Below, one piece after another: positions 34,456 through 42,850 of a DNA stretch of 64,000 nt (within the stretch, counting starts at the first letter, position 1; every line of letters begins with the position of its first letter). This DNA comes from Chloroflexus sp. Y-396-1 (GTDB taxonomy: Bacteria; Chloroflexota; Chloroflexia; Chloroflexales; Chloroflexaceae), in NCBI RefSeq assembly GCF_000516515.1, contig NZ_KI911784.1, forward strand, positions 558,001 to 622,000, read 5' to 3'. The position numbers were made by a program, and so were the translations under genes. The notes below the pieces were generated by a model. That model did no database searches and had not been told where the DNA came from. It saw nothing but the letters and a program-made list of their open reading frames with translations.

Positions 34456-35262
34456 ATGAATCCTCTTCTCAACAATACGTTCCGCCTCTACGGCCCACGT
34501 TGGTTCCACGCCATCCAATCTGAAATCATCCTACTCTGGCGGTTTAATCGGTACGATCTCTCATCTACCCTTATTCCAGCCATACTCTTCTGGCTAGCTG
34601 CATGGCATAGTGAGCAGCCTGACTGGCACGATCTGCCATACAAGTTGGCATGGGGTATCCTGTATTTCTGGCTATACTGTAGTAGCTTCTGTATCTCGAA
34701 CCAGCTAGCTGGTGAGTCAGAAGATAAAGTCAATAAACCAGATCGACCTTTACCATCAGGAATGGTAAGTCGCAATGGGGCTTGGATACGTTGGCTGGTA
34801 GTTATGGTACTTTTTACCACTGTTGGCTGGTATCTAAAAGTTCTCGAATGGACATTACTTTGGCAGATCAGCTTAATTCTACACAATTTCGGGCACTGGT
34901 CAAATCACTACGTAACAAAAAACATTGTCATGACATTAGGGACAATCGCTCAGTTAGCAGCAGCCTGGCAAATTGTTCGACCGATTACACCAATCGCCTG
35001 GCAATGGATTCTCCTACCAGCATTAACGTTCCTGACACATATTTCCGTACAAGATCTGCGTGACATAGCGGGAGATCGTGTTTTGGGCAGGAGGACATTC
35101 CCGATAGTTTTCGGTGAGATGCCGAGTAGGAGGTTTTTAGCAATAGCTTTCGTGCTTTTACCATTGATAATCCCTGGCGGTCTTTTTTTACCATTTGGTC
35201 TGACATCAGGTACAATTATTTTTGGTTGTATTTTAACAGGTTTGTGCTGGATCATTGCCTAG
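34456..35262 (+). CDS. UbiA-like membrane prenyltransferase (variant motif)
   Basis: The 268-residue protein has 7-9 hydrophobic helices. It carries the two loops expected of the UbiA superfamily: ISNQLAGESEDKVNKPDRPL at about residues 85-104, and ISVQDLRDIAGDRVLGRRTF at about 196-215. UbiA enzymes use aspartates in these loops to bind Mg-prenyl diphosphate. Loop 2 keeps DxxDxxGD. Loop 1 has NQxxGExED instead of NDxxDxxxD, as in a divergent subgroup. It could make a prenylquinone, tetrapyrrole ester or terpenoid; nothing here decides. The start at 34456 has AGGAG upstream. Its base composition is more AT-rich than its neighbours, which hints at acquisition. Confidence 0.75.
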   Translation: MNPLLNNTFRLYGPRWFHAIQSEIILLWRFNRYDLSSTLIPAILFWLAAWHSEQPDWHDLPYKLAWGILYFWLYCSSFCISNQLAGESEDKVNKPDRPLPSGMVSRNGAWIRWLVVMVLFTTVGWYLKVLEWTLLWQISLILHNFGHWSNHYVTKNIVMTLGTIAQLAAAWQIVRPITPIAWQWILLPALTFLTHISVQDLRDIAGDRVLGRRTFPIVFGEMPSRRFLAIAFVLLPLIIPGGLFLPFGLTSGTIIFGCILTGLCWIIA

Positions 35263-35387
35263 CGGCTTATTTTCTTATGCAATCCCAAGGCTGATCACAT
35301 TTCATATATGCTTTTTACATATTGGTATTGCTTTTTTCTTGCTTCCGCAATTGTGTTATTGTAGCTTATATTTCAGCTAGAATGTTG

Positions 35388-35415
35388 AACCGTGAGACGG
35401 ATTTGTCTCACGGTT
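35388..35415 (+). terminator. Hairpin terminator-like, after UbiA-like gene
   Basis: AACCGTGAGAC (35388-35398) and GTCTCACGGTT (35405-35415) are perfect 11-base arms around GGATTT. It lies 125 bases past the UbiA-like stop. The downstream sequence ACTTTCG has only a short T-run. Confidence 0.55.
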
Positions 35416-35603
35416 ACTTTCGTGAGCCCCTCAACTGAAAAAATTTTTTGACCAACATCAATTGAGGTAACACTCAGCAACACGACGAATGACGGGTTAT
35501 TATTAGAGCGATTCAAACACTCCTCATTCGCCGGTTAATCTTGCCGTATTCAGCCGCTTCTCTTACCAATTTTGAGAGCAGATAGGGATTAGAACTATAA
35601 TAA

Positions 35604-35720
35604 GCGCTTATCCGAATAATCGTCTCACGGTACAGCGGATGAAACCTGACAGATGTACGGGCACAGCGCCGCTGTGCCCCAACCGATCTCCTTTTGCAAC
35701 AGGGTATTTCAGATAGCCTC
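35604..35720. mobile_element. 117-bp MITE-like element related to the IS5-type IS
   Basis: The left end GCGCTTATCCGAATAA and, read from the other side, the right end GAGGCTATCTGAAATA resemble the IS5 ends GAGCCTATCCGAATAA. TAA flanks both sides (35601-35603, 35721-35723), the same target duplication as the IS at 21.2 kb. The interior has no gene and contains a GGGCACAG-CGCCG-CTGTGCCC palindrome (about 35659-35679). It could be a non-autonomous passenger mobilised by this transposase. Confidence 0.55.
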
Positions 35721-35737
35721 TAAGTCCAAAACCGTCT

Positions 35738-35862
35738 CTACAAGTACTGATTCGTTATTTCGTGGCGGAATTGCGCTTCGACATGCTTGATCAGTGTCCC
35801 CGACTGCCGTAGACAACGGTCGGCAACGGTCAGCTTGAGATCGGTAAACCGGCTATGAAATA
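35738..35862 (-). pseudogene. Duplicated 3' fragment of glutamine synthetase
   Basis: On the minus strand this encodes HSRFTDLKLTVADRCLRQSG then TLIKHVEAQFRHEITNQYL, nearly the same as the C-terminus of the intact glutamine synthetase next door (HSRFADLKLTVADRCPRKLG then TLIKRAEVQFHHEVTNQYLW). The DNA matches over about 125 bases with scattered changes, and the final TGG codon has become TAG. Upstream of about 35862 the sequence no longer matches. It is a partial tandem duplication lying just downstream of the parent gene. Confidence 0.85.
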
Positions 35863-35943
35863 CTATCTCGCCCTCACTAACGTCAGGATCAAGAAAAAGG
35901 GATCGCGCCATTGCGTTCCCTTTTGCACGTCGGTCAGCGGTAT

Positions 35944-37368
35944 TTAAAACCGGCTCCACAAGTACTGATTCGTTACTTCGTGGTGGAATTGCACTTCAGC
36001 ACGCTTGATCAGCGTCCCTAACTTCCGCGGACAACGGTCGGCAACGGTCAGCTTGAGATCGGCAAACCGGCTGTGTACCCCTTCACCGAGAATACTCGTC
36101 ATAAATGCACTCTGGCGGAAGTTGGTAATAGCGTCGTAGATATTATCGGGAAGTGTTGCTGTACCATTACGAACGTCAGTAGTTGGTAGTGGTCCTTCAA
36201 GACCGGTGCGCAGTAAGGCATAGATCGCCATATAGGGGTTGGCATCAGGAGCAATCGAGCGCACTTCAATCCGGGCCGAGCGAGCGTTCCCGATCGGGAT
36301 GCGGATCATCGAGCCGCGGTCTGTCGGTGAGGCTTTGATCTGATTGGGTGCCTCGAAATGAGGATCGAGCCGTCGGTATGCATTGACGCTCGAATTCAAG
36401 ATCAAACAGAGATCCTGAGCACTATTGAGAATGCGATCAATGAAGCTCCAAGCTAATTCTGAGAGGTGTTCAGGGCCATTGGCATCGTAGAAGAGATTGA
36501 CGCCCTGGCGCGATAGCGAGATGTTCGTGTGCATCCCATTACCATTCACACCGGTAACGGGCTTAGGCAAGAAACAGGCCGTCATATCGAGCTTGCTGGC
36601 TACCTGACGACAGATCAACTTGTAAAGCAGAATCTGGTCGGCAGCGATGGTGGCTTCGGTGTAGCTGTAATTCATCTCGAACTGCGACGGCGCCACCTCT
36701 GGGTGATCTTTCTCATTCTCAAACCCCATTGCTCGCTGCGCTTCCGCTGCCATGTCGATAAACTGACGGAGCGGATCACCCGGTAGCGAGTGGTAATAGC
36801 CACCGGTGCTGACCATCGTAAACTCACCGGTTTCGCGGAAGCGTTGCTCGGCGTTGCGACCTTTGAACAAAAACCCTTCGATCTCAGCCGCAATATTACA
36901 GGTGAGACCATCGCGCTGGTACAATTCCTGCACGTAGCGGTGCAGCCGTCCACGCATATCGGCTTCATAAGGCGTACCATCTTGATTGAGGACATACCCA
37001 AACACCAGAACTTTCCCTGGCCCAAAAATATCAGCCGGTAGCCAATAGAAGGCCGACCAGTCAATCGCGAGCCGTAGATCCGATTCGGCCTGCACCGAAA
37101 AGCCGCGTACCGACGAACCATCAAACGTGAGGTTGTCAGCCGAAGCCAGGAGAAACTTTTTGTCGTAGTCGAGCATGTGCAAGCGGCCTTCGAGATCGGT
37201 AAAACAGACGGTTACCGCCTTGATCCGGCGCTCATCGGTTAGATAGCGCATCCGCTCTTCGCGCATCACCTCCGGCGCGACTCTGGCCAGGCGCTGGCGC
37301 TTGACGCTCAAGTTCAGCTCTTCCAACTGTTCATAGGGAATTTCGAGGAAATCACGTAGCTCTGCCAT
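35944..37368 (-). CDS. glnA: Glutamine synthetase
   Basis: The 474-residue enzyme shows the glutamine synthetase beta-grasp domain (VCFTDLEGRLHMLDYDKKFL, FDGSSVRGFSVQAESDLRL) and catalytic domain. Metal and substrate motifs include AAEIEGFLF, NGNGMHTNISL, ARSARIEVRSIAPDANPYMA and MGFENEKDHPEVAPSQFEMN. It makes glutamine from glutamate and ammonia with ATP. It lacks the adenylylation-loop tyrosine context of the E. coli enzyme as far as can be judged. The start at 37368 is followed by MAELRDFLEIPYEQLEEL. It has a TATAAT -10 box at 37413-37418 and an inverted repeat overlapping the -35 area. A damaged copy of its 3' end follows it. Confidence 0.93.
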   Translation of the reverse strand: MAELRDFLEIPYEQLEELNLSVKRQRLARVAPEVMREERMRYLTDERRIKAVTVCFTDLEGRLHMLDYDKKFLLASADNLTFDGSSVRGFSVQAESDLRLAIDWSAFYWLPADIFGPGKVLVFGYVLNQDGTPYEADMRGRLHRYVQELYQRDGLTCNIAAEIEGFLFKGRNAEQRFRETGEFTMVSTGGYYHSLPGDPLRQFIDMAAEAQRAMGFENEKDHPEVAPSQFEMNYSYTEATIAADQILLYKLICRQVASKLDMTACFLPKPVTGVNGNGMHTNISLSRQGVNLFYDANGPEHLSELAWSFIDRILNSAQDLCLILNSSVNAYRRLDPHFEAPNQIKASPTDRGSMIRIPIGNARSARIEVRSIAPDANPYMAIYALLRTGLEGPLPTTDVRNGTATLPDNIYDAITNFRQSAFMTSILGEGVHSRFADLKLTVADRCPRKLGTLIKRAEVQFHHEVTNQYLWSRF

Positions 37369-37412
37369 GGTTGTTCCTTTGCGTTCAACAGCGATAATGA
37401 TTGTTGCTGCGT

Positions 37413-37464
37413 ATTATACTCTGAACCGCAACCTACGCTGCGACGAGGGTCAGTTGCGGTTCAG
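37413..37464 (-). promoter_or_regulatory. glnA promoter with 12-bp-arm inverted repeat
   Basis: On the minus strand TATAAT (37418 to 37413) lies 44 bases before the glnA start. CTGAACCGCAAC (37421-37432) and GTTGCGGTTCAG (37453-37464) are perfect reverse complements 20 bases apart, covering the -35 area where no consensus box exists. This fits an operator for a nitrogen-responsive regulator. The repeat might instead end the upstream gene's transcript, which stops 26 bases away. Confidence 0.5.
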
Positions 37465-37490
37465 ATGGTTTCACACCTGTGGTCATCGTC

Positions 37491-37922
37491 CTACGGATCG
37501 GAATGGGATAACCGGATTTCAGAGACCTGCCAGCCTCGTGCGGTGAAGGTGACCGTGACCGCAAACTGTTCCTTCCCGTGGTGACAGGTTAGTTGAAGTG
37601 GGATCACCAGCTCAGCGCCGGGGAACGGAAATGCAGGAGACCGGTACGGCCCTAAGACGATGATCGGTGGTTGATGAGCCTGCTGCCAGGCCTGACGCAG
37701 CAGGTGCAGCGCAGCCGGTTGACGCAGCCGGATAGCCACACGACGAATCGCTAGTTGATCCTGACGGTCGATCTGGTCGAGTAGCTCGTAGATCGGTGTC
37801 GTGGGTTGGTAAAACGCTCGGATCTGTTGCACGATGCTGTCTACCAGATGGTCTGATCGTACTGGCGTAAAGCAGAAACAGATAAACAGGCCTGCTAACC
37901 CCACAAGCAAAGAGCGCTGCAT
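37491..37922 (-). CDS. Secreted protein of unknown function, 143 aa
   Basis: An N-terminal signal peptide (LLVGLAGLFICFCFTPVRS) is followed by a small domain with no family I recognise. There is an alpha-helical part (YELLDQIDRQDQLAIRRVAI) and a beta-rich part (ELVIPLQLTCHHGKEQFAVT...FTARGWQVSEIRLS) that resembles the end of SnoaL/NTF2-like or DUF4878-like lumazine-fold proteins. AGGAAC precedes the start. It follows the cytochrome c gene by 71 bases in the same direction and may share its transcript. Confidence 0.65.
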   Translation of the reverse strand: MQRSLLVGLAGLFICFCFTPVRSDHLVDSIVQQIRAFYQPTTPIYELLDQIDRQDQLAIRRVAIRLRQPAALHLLRQAWQQAHQPPIIVLGPYRSPAFPFPGAELVIPLQLTCHHGKEQFAVTVTFTARGWQVSEIRLSHSDP

Positions 37923-37993
37923 AACAAGTTCCTGACCATATGGTAAAACTCAACCGGCGGTGATCGTGATGATCGCCGCCGGTTGATCGTGAG

Positions 37994-38437
37994 TTACTTC
38001 AGGGTACGTAAGTAAGCCATCAAATCGGCCATTTGCTGGTCGGTAAGGTCGTGGGGTGGCATGTAGCCAATCCGACCGGTACCACCGACACGAATCCATT
38101 CGGCGATATTGGCTTCACTGCGCTCTTTACCGTTAGGCAATAGTCCTTTGTAATCAACCCCTTTCGGCAATACCGGACCTTCGGCACTAAACAAACCGGC
38201 CAATCCTGGCCCCACCAGGACTTCTTTCGTTGTTGTATGACAGGCAGTACACTGACCGAAGACTTCTTTCCCTTTCTGGACATCACCTTTGGCCGAGATC
38301 GAAGTATCACGGAGCGCTGCCGGCAGTTCGTTGGCTGATGCCGAGGTTGATGACGAAGTGGCCTGATTACCACCACCGCAGCCAGTGATGACAGCGATTA
38401 GAAACAGGGTAAACAGCCATGCACTCAAACGGTTCAT
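37994..38437 (-). CDS. Lipoprotein cytochrome c (mono-heme)
   Basis: The 147-residue protein has a lipoprotein signal (LFLIAVITGC, lipidated Cys20) and a low-complexity Ser/Thr linker. Next comes a class I cytochrome c domain with CTACH at about residues 64-68 (heme attachment) and a likely Met ligand in GRIGYMPPHDLTDQQMADLM. It would be anchored to the outer face of the membrane and carry electrons, possibly alongside a heme-copper oxidase or photosynthetic electron transfer. AAGGAGG precedes the start. There is no neighbour that names its partner; the next minus-strand gene upstream may be a small membrane protein. Confidence 0.88.
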   Translation of the reverse strand: MNRLSAWLFTLFLIAVITGCGGGNQATSSSTSASANELPAALRDTSISAKGDVQKGKEVFGQCTACHTTTKEVLVGPGLAGLFSAEGPVLPKGVDYKGLLPNGKERSEANIAEWIRVGGTGRIGYMPPHDLTDQQMADLMAYLRTLK

Positions 38438-38512
38438 TGGTGTCCTCCTTATTCACTTGAACGCACCTATCCCAAAGAAAGACCGACAACGTCTAAGTCA
38501 GGGTTTAAACAA

Positions 38513-38938
38513 TCAAGCAGTCTGGAAAAGCGGGAGGGTGCGCGGTGGCGGTGTTGGAGGATCACAGGAGAGTCTGGGTAAAAGTGAGGGGGAAGACAGA
38601 TGAAACAGCAGTATCACAACGATGATCACAAGAGCAGTCATTTGCACTGGTGGCAGCGTTTCAAAAACCGCCCGTGGTCGCACTGTTTCGATAGGCGACG
38701 ATGTCGGCAACTCGTGCTCAGGTATTGCAGATGATGATGGAGCATCGCAGAGAAAAATGCTGGTCTGACCATGCTCACGCAGGAGGTCGTGAAAGAAACA
38801 ATGTAAGACACAGCTCAGCGGGCTAAGTAACCCTAGCTCGATCACAACCAGAACGGCGAGGGTGTGAATCCCCCGTTCACCCAGTCGGTATAATTGCCGA
38901 AACCTGCGGCCTTTGTGCGATATCGTGCCATTTTTCAC
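38513..38938 (-). CDS. Possible small membrane protein
   Basis: The frame carries two clear hydrophobic segments (TLAVLVVIELGLLSPLSCVL and MTALVIIVVILLFHLSSPSL). A Cys/His-containing stretch (SCVLHCFFHDLL ... IFLCD) lies between them, and the C-terminus is Pro-rich. This hydrophobic pattern is unlikely to be chance, though no family is recognised; the Cys/His spacing loosely recalls DUF2946-type metal-related proteins. The start is uncertain: GTG at 38938 is used because the frame upstream looks non-coding, but no ribosome-binding site supports it. It ends 75 bases before the cytochrome c gene. Confidence 0.45.
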   Translation of the reverse strand: MKNGTISHKGRRFRQLYRLGERGIHTLAVLVVIELGLLSPLSCVLHCFFHDLLREHGQTSIFLCDAPSSSAIPEHELPTSSPIETVRPRAVFETLPPVQMTALVIIVVILLFHLSSPSLLPRLSCDPPTPPPRTLPLFQTA

Positions 38939-39717
38939 GCTTTTATGATGCGACAGGGAAGGTCGTTTGTCAAGCACTGAGGGGAATGGCTCCTGGAGAT
39001 GAACGTTAACCTGGATCACCATCTGATCGATCATTGTTGTCAGTAACAATTGCAGAGTCTGTACCGGCTTATACCACTTCTGGTATGAAGAACCAGCTCT
39101 CATCGTGCCACCCGCCTGCCCCACCGCTTCCATGCGTTCACACCGTTCCGTTCGTCGACGCAGGAGGGTGGGTGCACGAAACCTCCAGACGCAGTCCGAA
39201 TGGGCCGTAGCGCCACTCCGCGCCATGCGGTGAAGGGAGAGGCCAATCAGGGATGATTGTCGCCGTACCGTTCTGCGAGAAACACGACGGTGCTGGAGAA
39301 ACGCTGGCCGCCGATCTGCCCCATCGTGGTAGTTGCCACCTGCCACGGCCACTGTGAGACCAAACGATGCGATACATCCCTATCCCCACAGTGGCGGCGG
39401 AACGACAGACGCGGGTGGTATGGTCACAGTGGTACTATGCCCTACCAGGCGGCACCATGCTCTACAGGTCGGCTATCAGGTTCCATTCAGCGCTGGCAGG
39501 TAGTATATTTCTTCTATATAATGTGCTGGTACGAGAAGAGTACGAGATATGGAGGAAGGTTTAAGGTAGGGAAGGAGGTTTCGCCATCATCGCCCTCTGG
39601 CATGCCGGCGTCTCGCTCTTGCAGAATATCCGCCGGGAGGATGCGTTCGCCCCTGTTCCCGTGCTGTTCAAATCCTAACGACTCACCTTGCCACTCGCTG
39701 CTCACAAGGAGGAATAC
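38939..39717. other. Gene-free region before the decayed ATPase gene
   Basis: No gene is supported. A TATAAT box occurs at 39517-39522, about 200 bases before the ruined start codon of the DUF499-like gene, and may be its old promoter. Short frames on both strands have no recognisable content. Confidence 0.4.
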
Positions 39718-41072
39718 ACGGCCATCACCAACTAGGAACGGATCGGGAAAGCGCTCGAACTGCTGCGTCAGGGGCTACAACCCTTCATCGAGCGTGAGTT
39801 GCAGAATCACTACGGCAAATATTGGGTGACGGAAGTTACCAGTACCTGGCGCAATGAGCTGACCTGGCGTGACGATGATACCCCTCACCTCGATACTGCG
39901 GCGCTCCTGAAGATCATGTGGGAGCAGTGGAATGAGGTGTTTCGGAAGACCCTGGGATTCACCGAACGTAGTCTGTTCAGTGAGCTCCGCGAGTGGCGCA
40001 ACAAATGGGCACACCAGGAGTCGTTCTCAACCGATGATACCTACCGGGCACTTGACTCAGCAGGCCGATTGCTTGTGGCAGTTTCCGCCGCGGCGCAGGA
40101 TGATGAGATAGAACGAATGAAGTTCGATCTGCTGCGGGTTCGGTTTGACGAGCAGGTGCGGAGCGAGAAACGGAAGGCAGGCGGCTCGCTGATCGAGGCT
40201 GCGGCCAGTGGGATGCTGAAGCCCTGGCGCGAGGTCGTGACACCGCATCCCGATGTGGCCAGCGGACGCTACCAGCAGGCCGAGTTTGCTGCCGATCTGT
40301 GGCAGGTGCATCTCGGTGAAGGGAGTGACGAGTATCGCGATCCGATCGAGTTTTTCCGTCGTACCTATCTCACCGAGAGCCTGAAGCGACTCCTGGTGAG
40401 TGCCGTCAAGCGACTCACGGGCAAGGACGGCGATCCGGTGGTGCAGTTGCAGACCAACTTCGGCGGCGGGAAGACCCACTCGATGCTGGCGCTGTATTAT
40501 CTCTTTTCTGGGTATCGTCCTGCGGATTTGCCCGGCGTGGATACGGTGCTCACCGAGGCCGGTGTGACGGAGATTCCAACGGTACGGCGGGTGGTGTTGG
40601 TCGGCAATAAACTATCGCCCGGTAACCCAACGGTCAAACCCGATGGAACGGTCGTGCGGACTCTGTGGGGGGAGCTGGCCTATCAACTTGGCGGCAACGA
40701 TGCCTATGCCCGGATTGCGCACGACGACGAACGCGCCACCAACCCCGGCGACCGGTTGCGTGAGTTGTTCAACGCCTATGGCCCGTGTCTCATCCTGATT
40801 GACGAATGGGTGGCGTATGCTCGCCAGCTCCACGACCAGAGCGACCTGCCCGGAGGAAGTTTCGAGACGCAGTTCACCTTTGCGCAGGCGCTGAACGAGT
40901 CGGCAAAACTGGCGAGTCGCTGTTTGCTGGTCATCTCGTTACCGGCCTCCGATACTGCAACCTCCTCACCGGCCGATGATGTGGAAGTCGGTGGGATTCG
41001 TGGTCGTGAAGCGCTGAATCGGCTGCGGAACGTTGTCGGGCGTGTCGAGTCGTCGTGGCGTCCGGAATCGGC
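39718..41072 (+). pseudogene. Decayed DUF499-type ATPase with Swt1-like HEPN N-terminus
   Basis: The protein starts (in the ancestor) TAITN-x-ERIGKALELLRQGLQ, a Swt1-family HEPN-like beginning. It continues with EFAADLWQVHLGEGSDEYRD and FFRRTYLTESLKRLL, a P-loop (QLQTNFGGGKTHSMLALYYL), ERATNPGDRLRELFNAYGPC, LILIDEWVAYARQL (Walker B) and GREALNRLRNVVGRVESSWR. DUF499 ATPases of roughly 1000 residues occur in defence islands with DUF1156 methyltransferases and helicases. Here AAGGAGG is followed by ACG where ATG is expected (39718). Codon 6 is TAG (39733-39735) where CAG is expected. The gene is cut after about 450 codons by REP repeats. No methyltransferase or helicase partner remains. Confidence 0.8.
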
Positions 41073-41500
41073 ACCCCTCACCTTCCCCCCCAGCCCCCCT
41101 TCCTCTCCCGCGCTGCGGGAGAGGAAGGGGGGAGGTGCCCCCCTCACCTTCCCCCCAGCCCGCTGCCGCTCCCACGCTGCGGGAGAGGAAGGGGGGGAGG
41201 TGCTCCCTTACCTTACCCCCATAGCCTCCTTCCGCTCTCATACGGGGAGAGAAAGGGGGAGTTGAGCGTAGGAGTGGCGCTCCTGCGTCTTTAACGATAC
41301 CGAGTTCACGAACCAGATCACCCCTCTCCCGCAGCGCGGCAGCGGGGCCGGGGGTGAGGAGCACCCCTCTCCCGCAGCGCGGCAGCGGGGCTGGGGGTGA
41401 GGGCCGCCCGCAGCGCGGCAGCGGGGCCGGGGGTGAGGGCCTCCCGCAGCGCAGGAGCGGGAAACCAAGGCCGGTTGGGAACCCGCCCTTCCCCTCACTC
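41073..41500. repeat. REP-type repeat island truncating the ATPase gene
   Basis: Several copies of the CTCCCGCGCTGCGGGAG-type palindrome with CCCTCACCTTCCCCCCAGCC flanks occur in both orientations. The module GTGGCGCTCCTGCGTCTTTA ... ACGATACCGAGTTCACGAACC ... AGATCACCCC (about 41275-41325) also occurs, inverted, at 58.2-58.7 kb. A GGTTGGGAACCCGCC motif is at about 41473-41488. No gene is present. Confidence 0.75.
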
Positions 41501-41557
41501 CTCTTCTCCCTTACCGCCCGTCGTCTCCTTACACCGCCGAACATCGCAGAAAAGATG

Positions 41558-42211
41558 CTACGGCAGCCACTGTTCCAGCCGATACGCACTATCCCAGAAC
41601 ATCCACTCCAGGCGTGATGAATAGATAAAGGCATCGCGCATGCGCTGTTGTTGAGTCGCCGAGACCTGTTCGGCGATACTGTCGGTCAACGTAATTGCCT
41701 GCTTGACGACCTCATCAAATTCTTGTCCGGCGTAGGTGTCGATCCACTTCTGATAGGGGTTGTTGGGGGCTGCTCGACGGTAGATGTCATGACCGACTTC
41801 CCAATAGATCCAGAAACAGGGTAGGAGTGCCGCCATCCCTTCTTCATAACTACGAGTAGCTACGGTAGCCAGTAAGAAATTGGTATACGCAAAGCATGCT
41901 GGTGCTTGTTGGCGGGTTGGAGTATCGATCCCAAATTCGCGGAAATAGGTGTTATGCAACGAACGTTCGACAACCGCTACCCCTTCAGCAAAGTGAACAA
42001 ACTGAAGGATCGCAGCTTCGTCGGGTGATCGTCCGGCCATTGTTGCTAGCGCTCGCGCAAAATCAGCCAGGTAGAGCGCGTCTTGCTGCATGTAGAAGGC
42101 GAATTTCTCGCGTGGGAGTGTACCCTGGGCCAACTCTTCATTGAAGGGGTGCTGAATAATCGCCTTGTAAATGTCGGTAATCGATTCCCAAAGTGTTTCG
42201 GTGAAACGCAT
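41558..42211 (-). CDS. tenA: TenA aminopyrimidine aminohydrolase / thiaminase II
   Basis: The 217-residue helical protein matches TenA: FNEELAQGTLPREKFAFYMQ, QDALYLADFARALA, and LLPCFWIYWEVG with the catalytic Cys. NPYQKWIDTYAGQEF and the C-terminal RLEWMFWDSAY carrying the Glu-Tyr pair complete the match. It hydrolyses aminomethyl-aminopyrimidine from degraded thiamine to HMP. The start at 42211 has AGGGAGG 7-8 bases upstream; the in-frame codon at 42265 is not supported. A TPP riboswitch and a TTGACA/TATATT promoter lie upstream, so it is repressed when TPP is plentiful. No terminator is seen between riboswitch and start, so control may be at translation. Confidence 0.93.
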   Translation of the reverse strand: MRFTETLWESITDIYKAIIQHPFNEELAQGTLPREKFAFYMQQDALYLADFARALATMAGRSPDEAAILQFVHFAEGVAVVERSLHNTYFREFGIDTPTRQQAPACFAYTNFLLATVATRSYEEGMAALLPCFWIYWEVGHDIYRRAAPNNPYQKWIDTYAGQEFDEVVKQAITLTDSIAEQVSATQQQRMRDAFIYSSRLEWMFWDSAYRLEQWLP

Positions 42212-42311
42212 CACAATCCTCCCTGCGTATAGATGAGACACTTGCCCGCAGGAAGCACATTGCACGAGAGGGGAAAAGCGGCGGTACCGGGGGATATTGT
42301 TCAGATCCGTT

Positions 42312-42395
42312 CCGATTTCCTACGCCGGCATTACCCGGATCAGGTGCAAGGGTCCCTCTCAGCCTCGCATACATCGCGAAGCGCCCCTACGGAAC
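42312..42395 (-). promoter_or_regulatory. TPP riboswitch of tenA
   Basis: On the minus strand the aptamer reads GGGGCGCTTCGCG ... GCTGAGAGGGACCCTTGC ... ACCTGATCCGGGTAATGCCG ... GCGTAGGAAA, containing the THI-box core CTGAGA and ACCTGATCxxGxTAATxCxxGCG. It ends about 100 bases before tenA. Confidence 0.92.
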
Positions 42396-42402
42396 ATTTG
42401 TA

Positions 42403-42432
42403 AATATATCCGAAGACGAGCATGCGTGTCAA
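42403..42432 (-). promoter_or_regulatory. Sigma70-type promoter of the tenA riboswitch
   Basis: On the minus strand TTGACA (42432 to 42427) and TATATT (42408 to 42403) are separated by 18 bases and lie immediately upstream of the riboswitch. Confidence 0.7.
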
Positions 42433-42850
42433 GCGGTTTTTGGGTTCGTCAGGGCTGTTCGAGGTGTTCAAGTTTTGGTTGAGTTTGTTAACGGATGTTG
42501 TTCGTATCTGCATAACGAGACTACCGGTTTGCGCCGGGTGGGCATGCGAGAAAAGAACCCTTTGGAAGCGGGCATGACGAGAAGAGGGAAGATTGGGAAA
42601 TGAGAGGAACTGATGCTCTCGCTACGACCCTTTCGCTTCCTGTGTGGGTGAAGAAGAACCGCGCATTCCAGTCCATCTCCTTTCCCTGCCCTCGGTGGAA
42701 GGTTGAAAGGGGTTGGTGAGGAGAGGTGAAACCGGCCCTACCGTGTACTGCGTTGACGGCATGCTGATAGCGTGGTGTGACGACGCGAAACTGTGGGGTG
42801 GCGAAAGACATTCCTCGACGAACACCGCCAAAACCCAAAAAACGCCGGCG
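42433..42850. other. Gene-free region
   Basis: No gene or strong repeat is seen between the tenA promoter and the 3' end of the LysR-type gene. Overlapping short frames on both strands lack any domain. Confidence 0.4.

Noticed and set aside
37994-38376. 118-aa alternative frame within the cytochrome c gene
   Set aside because: Out of frame with the CTACH-bearing protein and lacks signal peptide or domain.
40966-41634. 222-aa minus-strand frame across the ATPase fragment and REP island
   Set aside because: It overlaps the clear coding frame of the ATPase remnant and tenA and is repeat-derived (PSPPAPLPRCGR).
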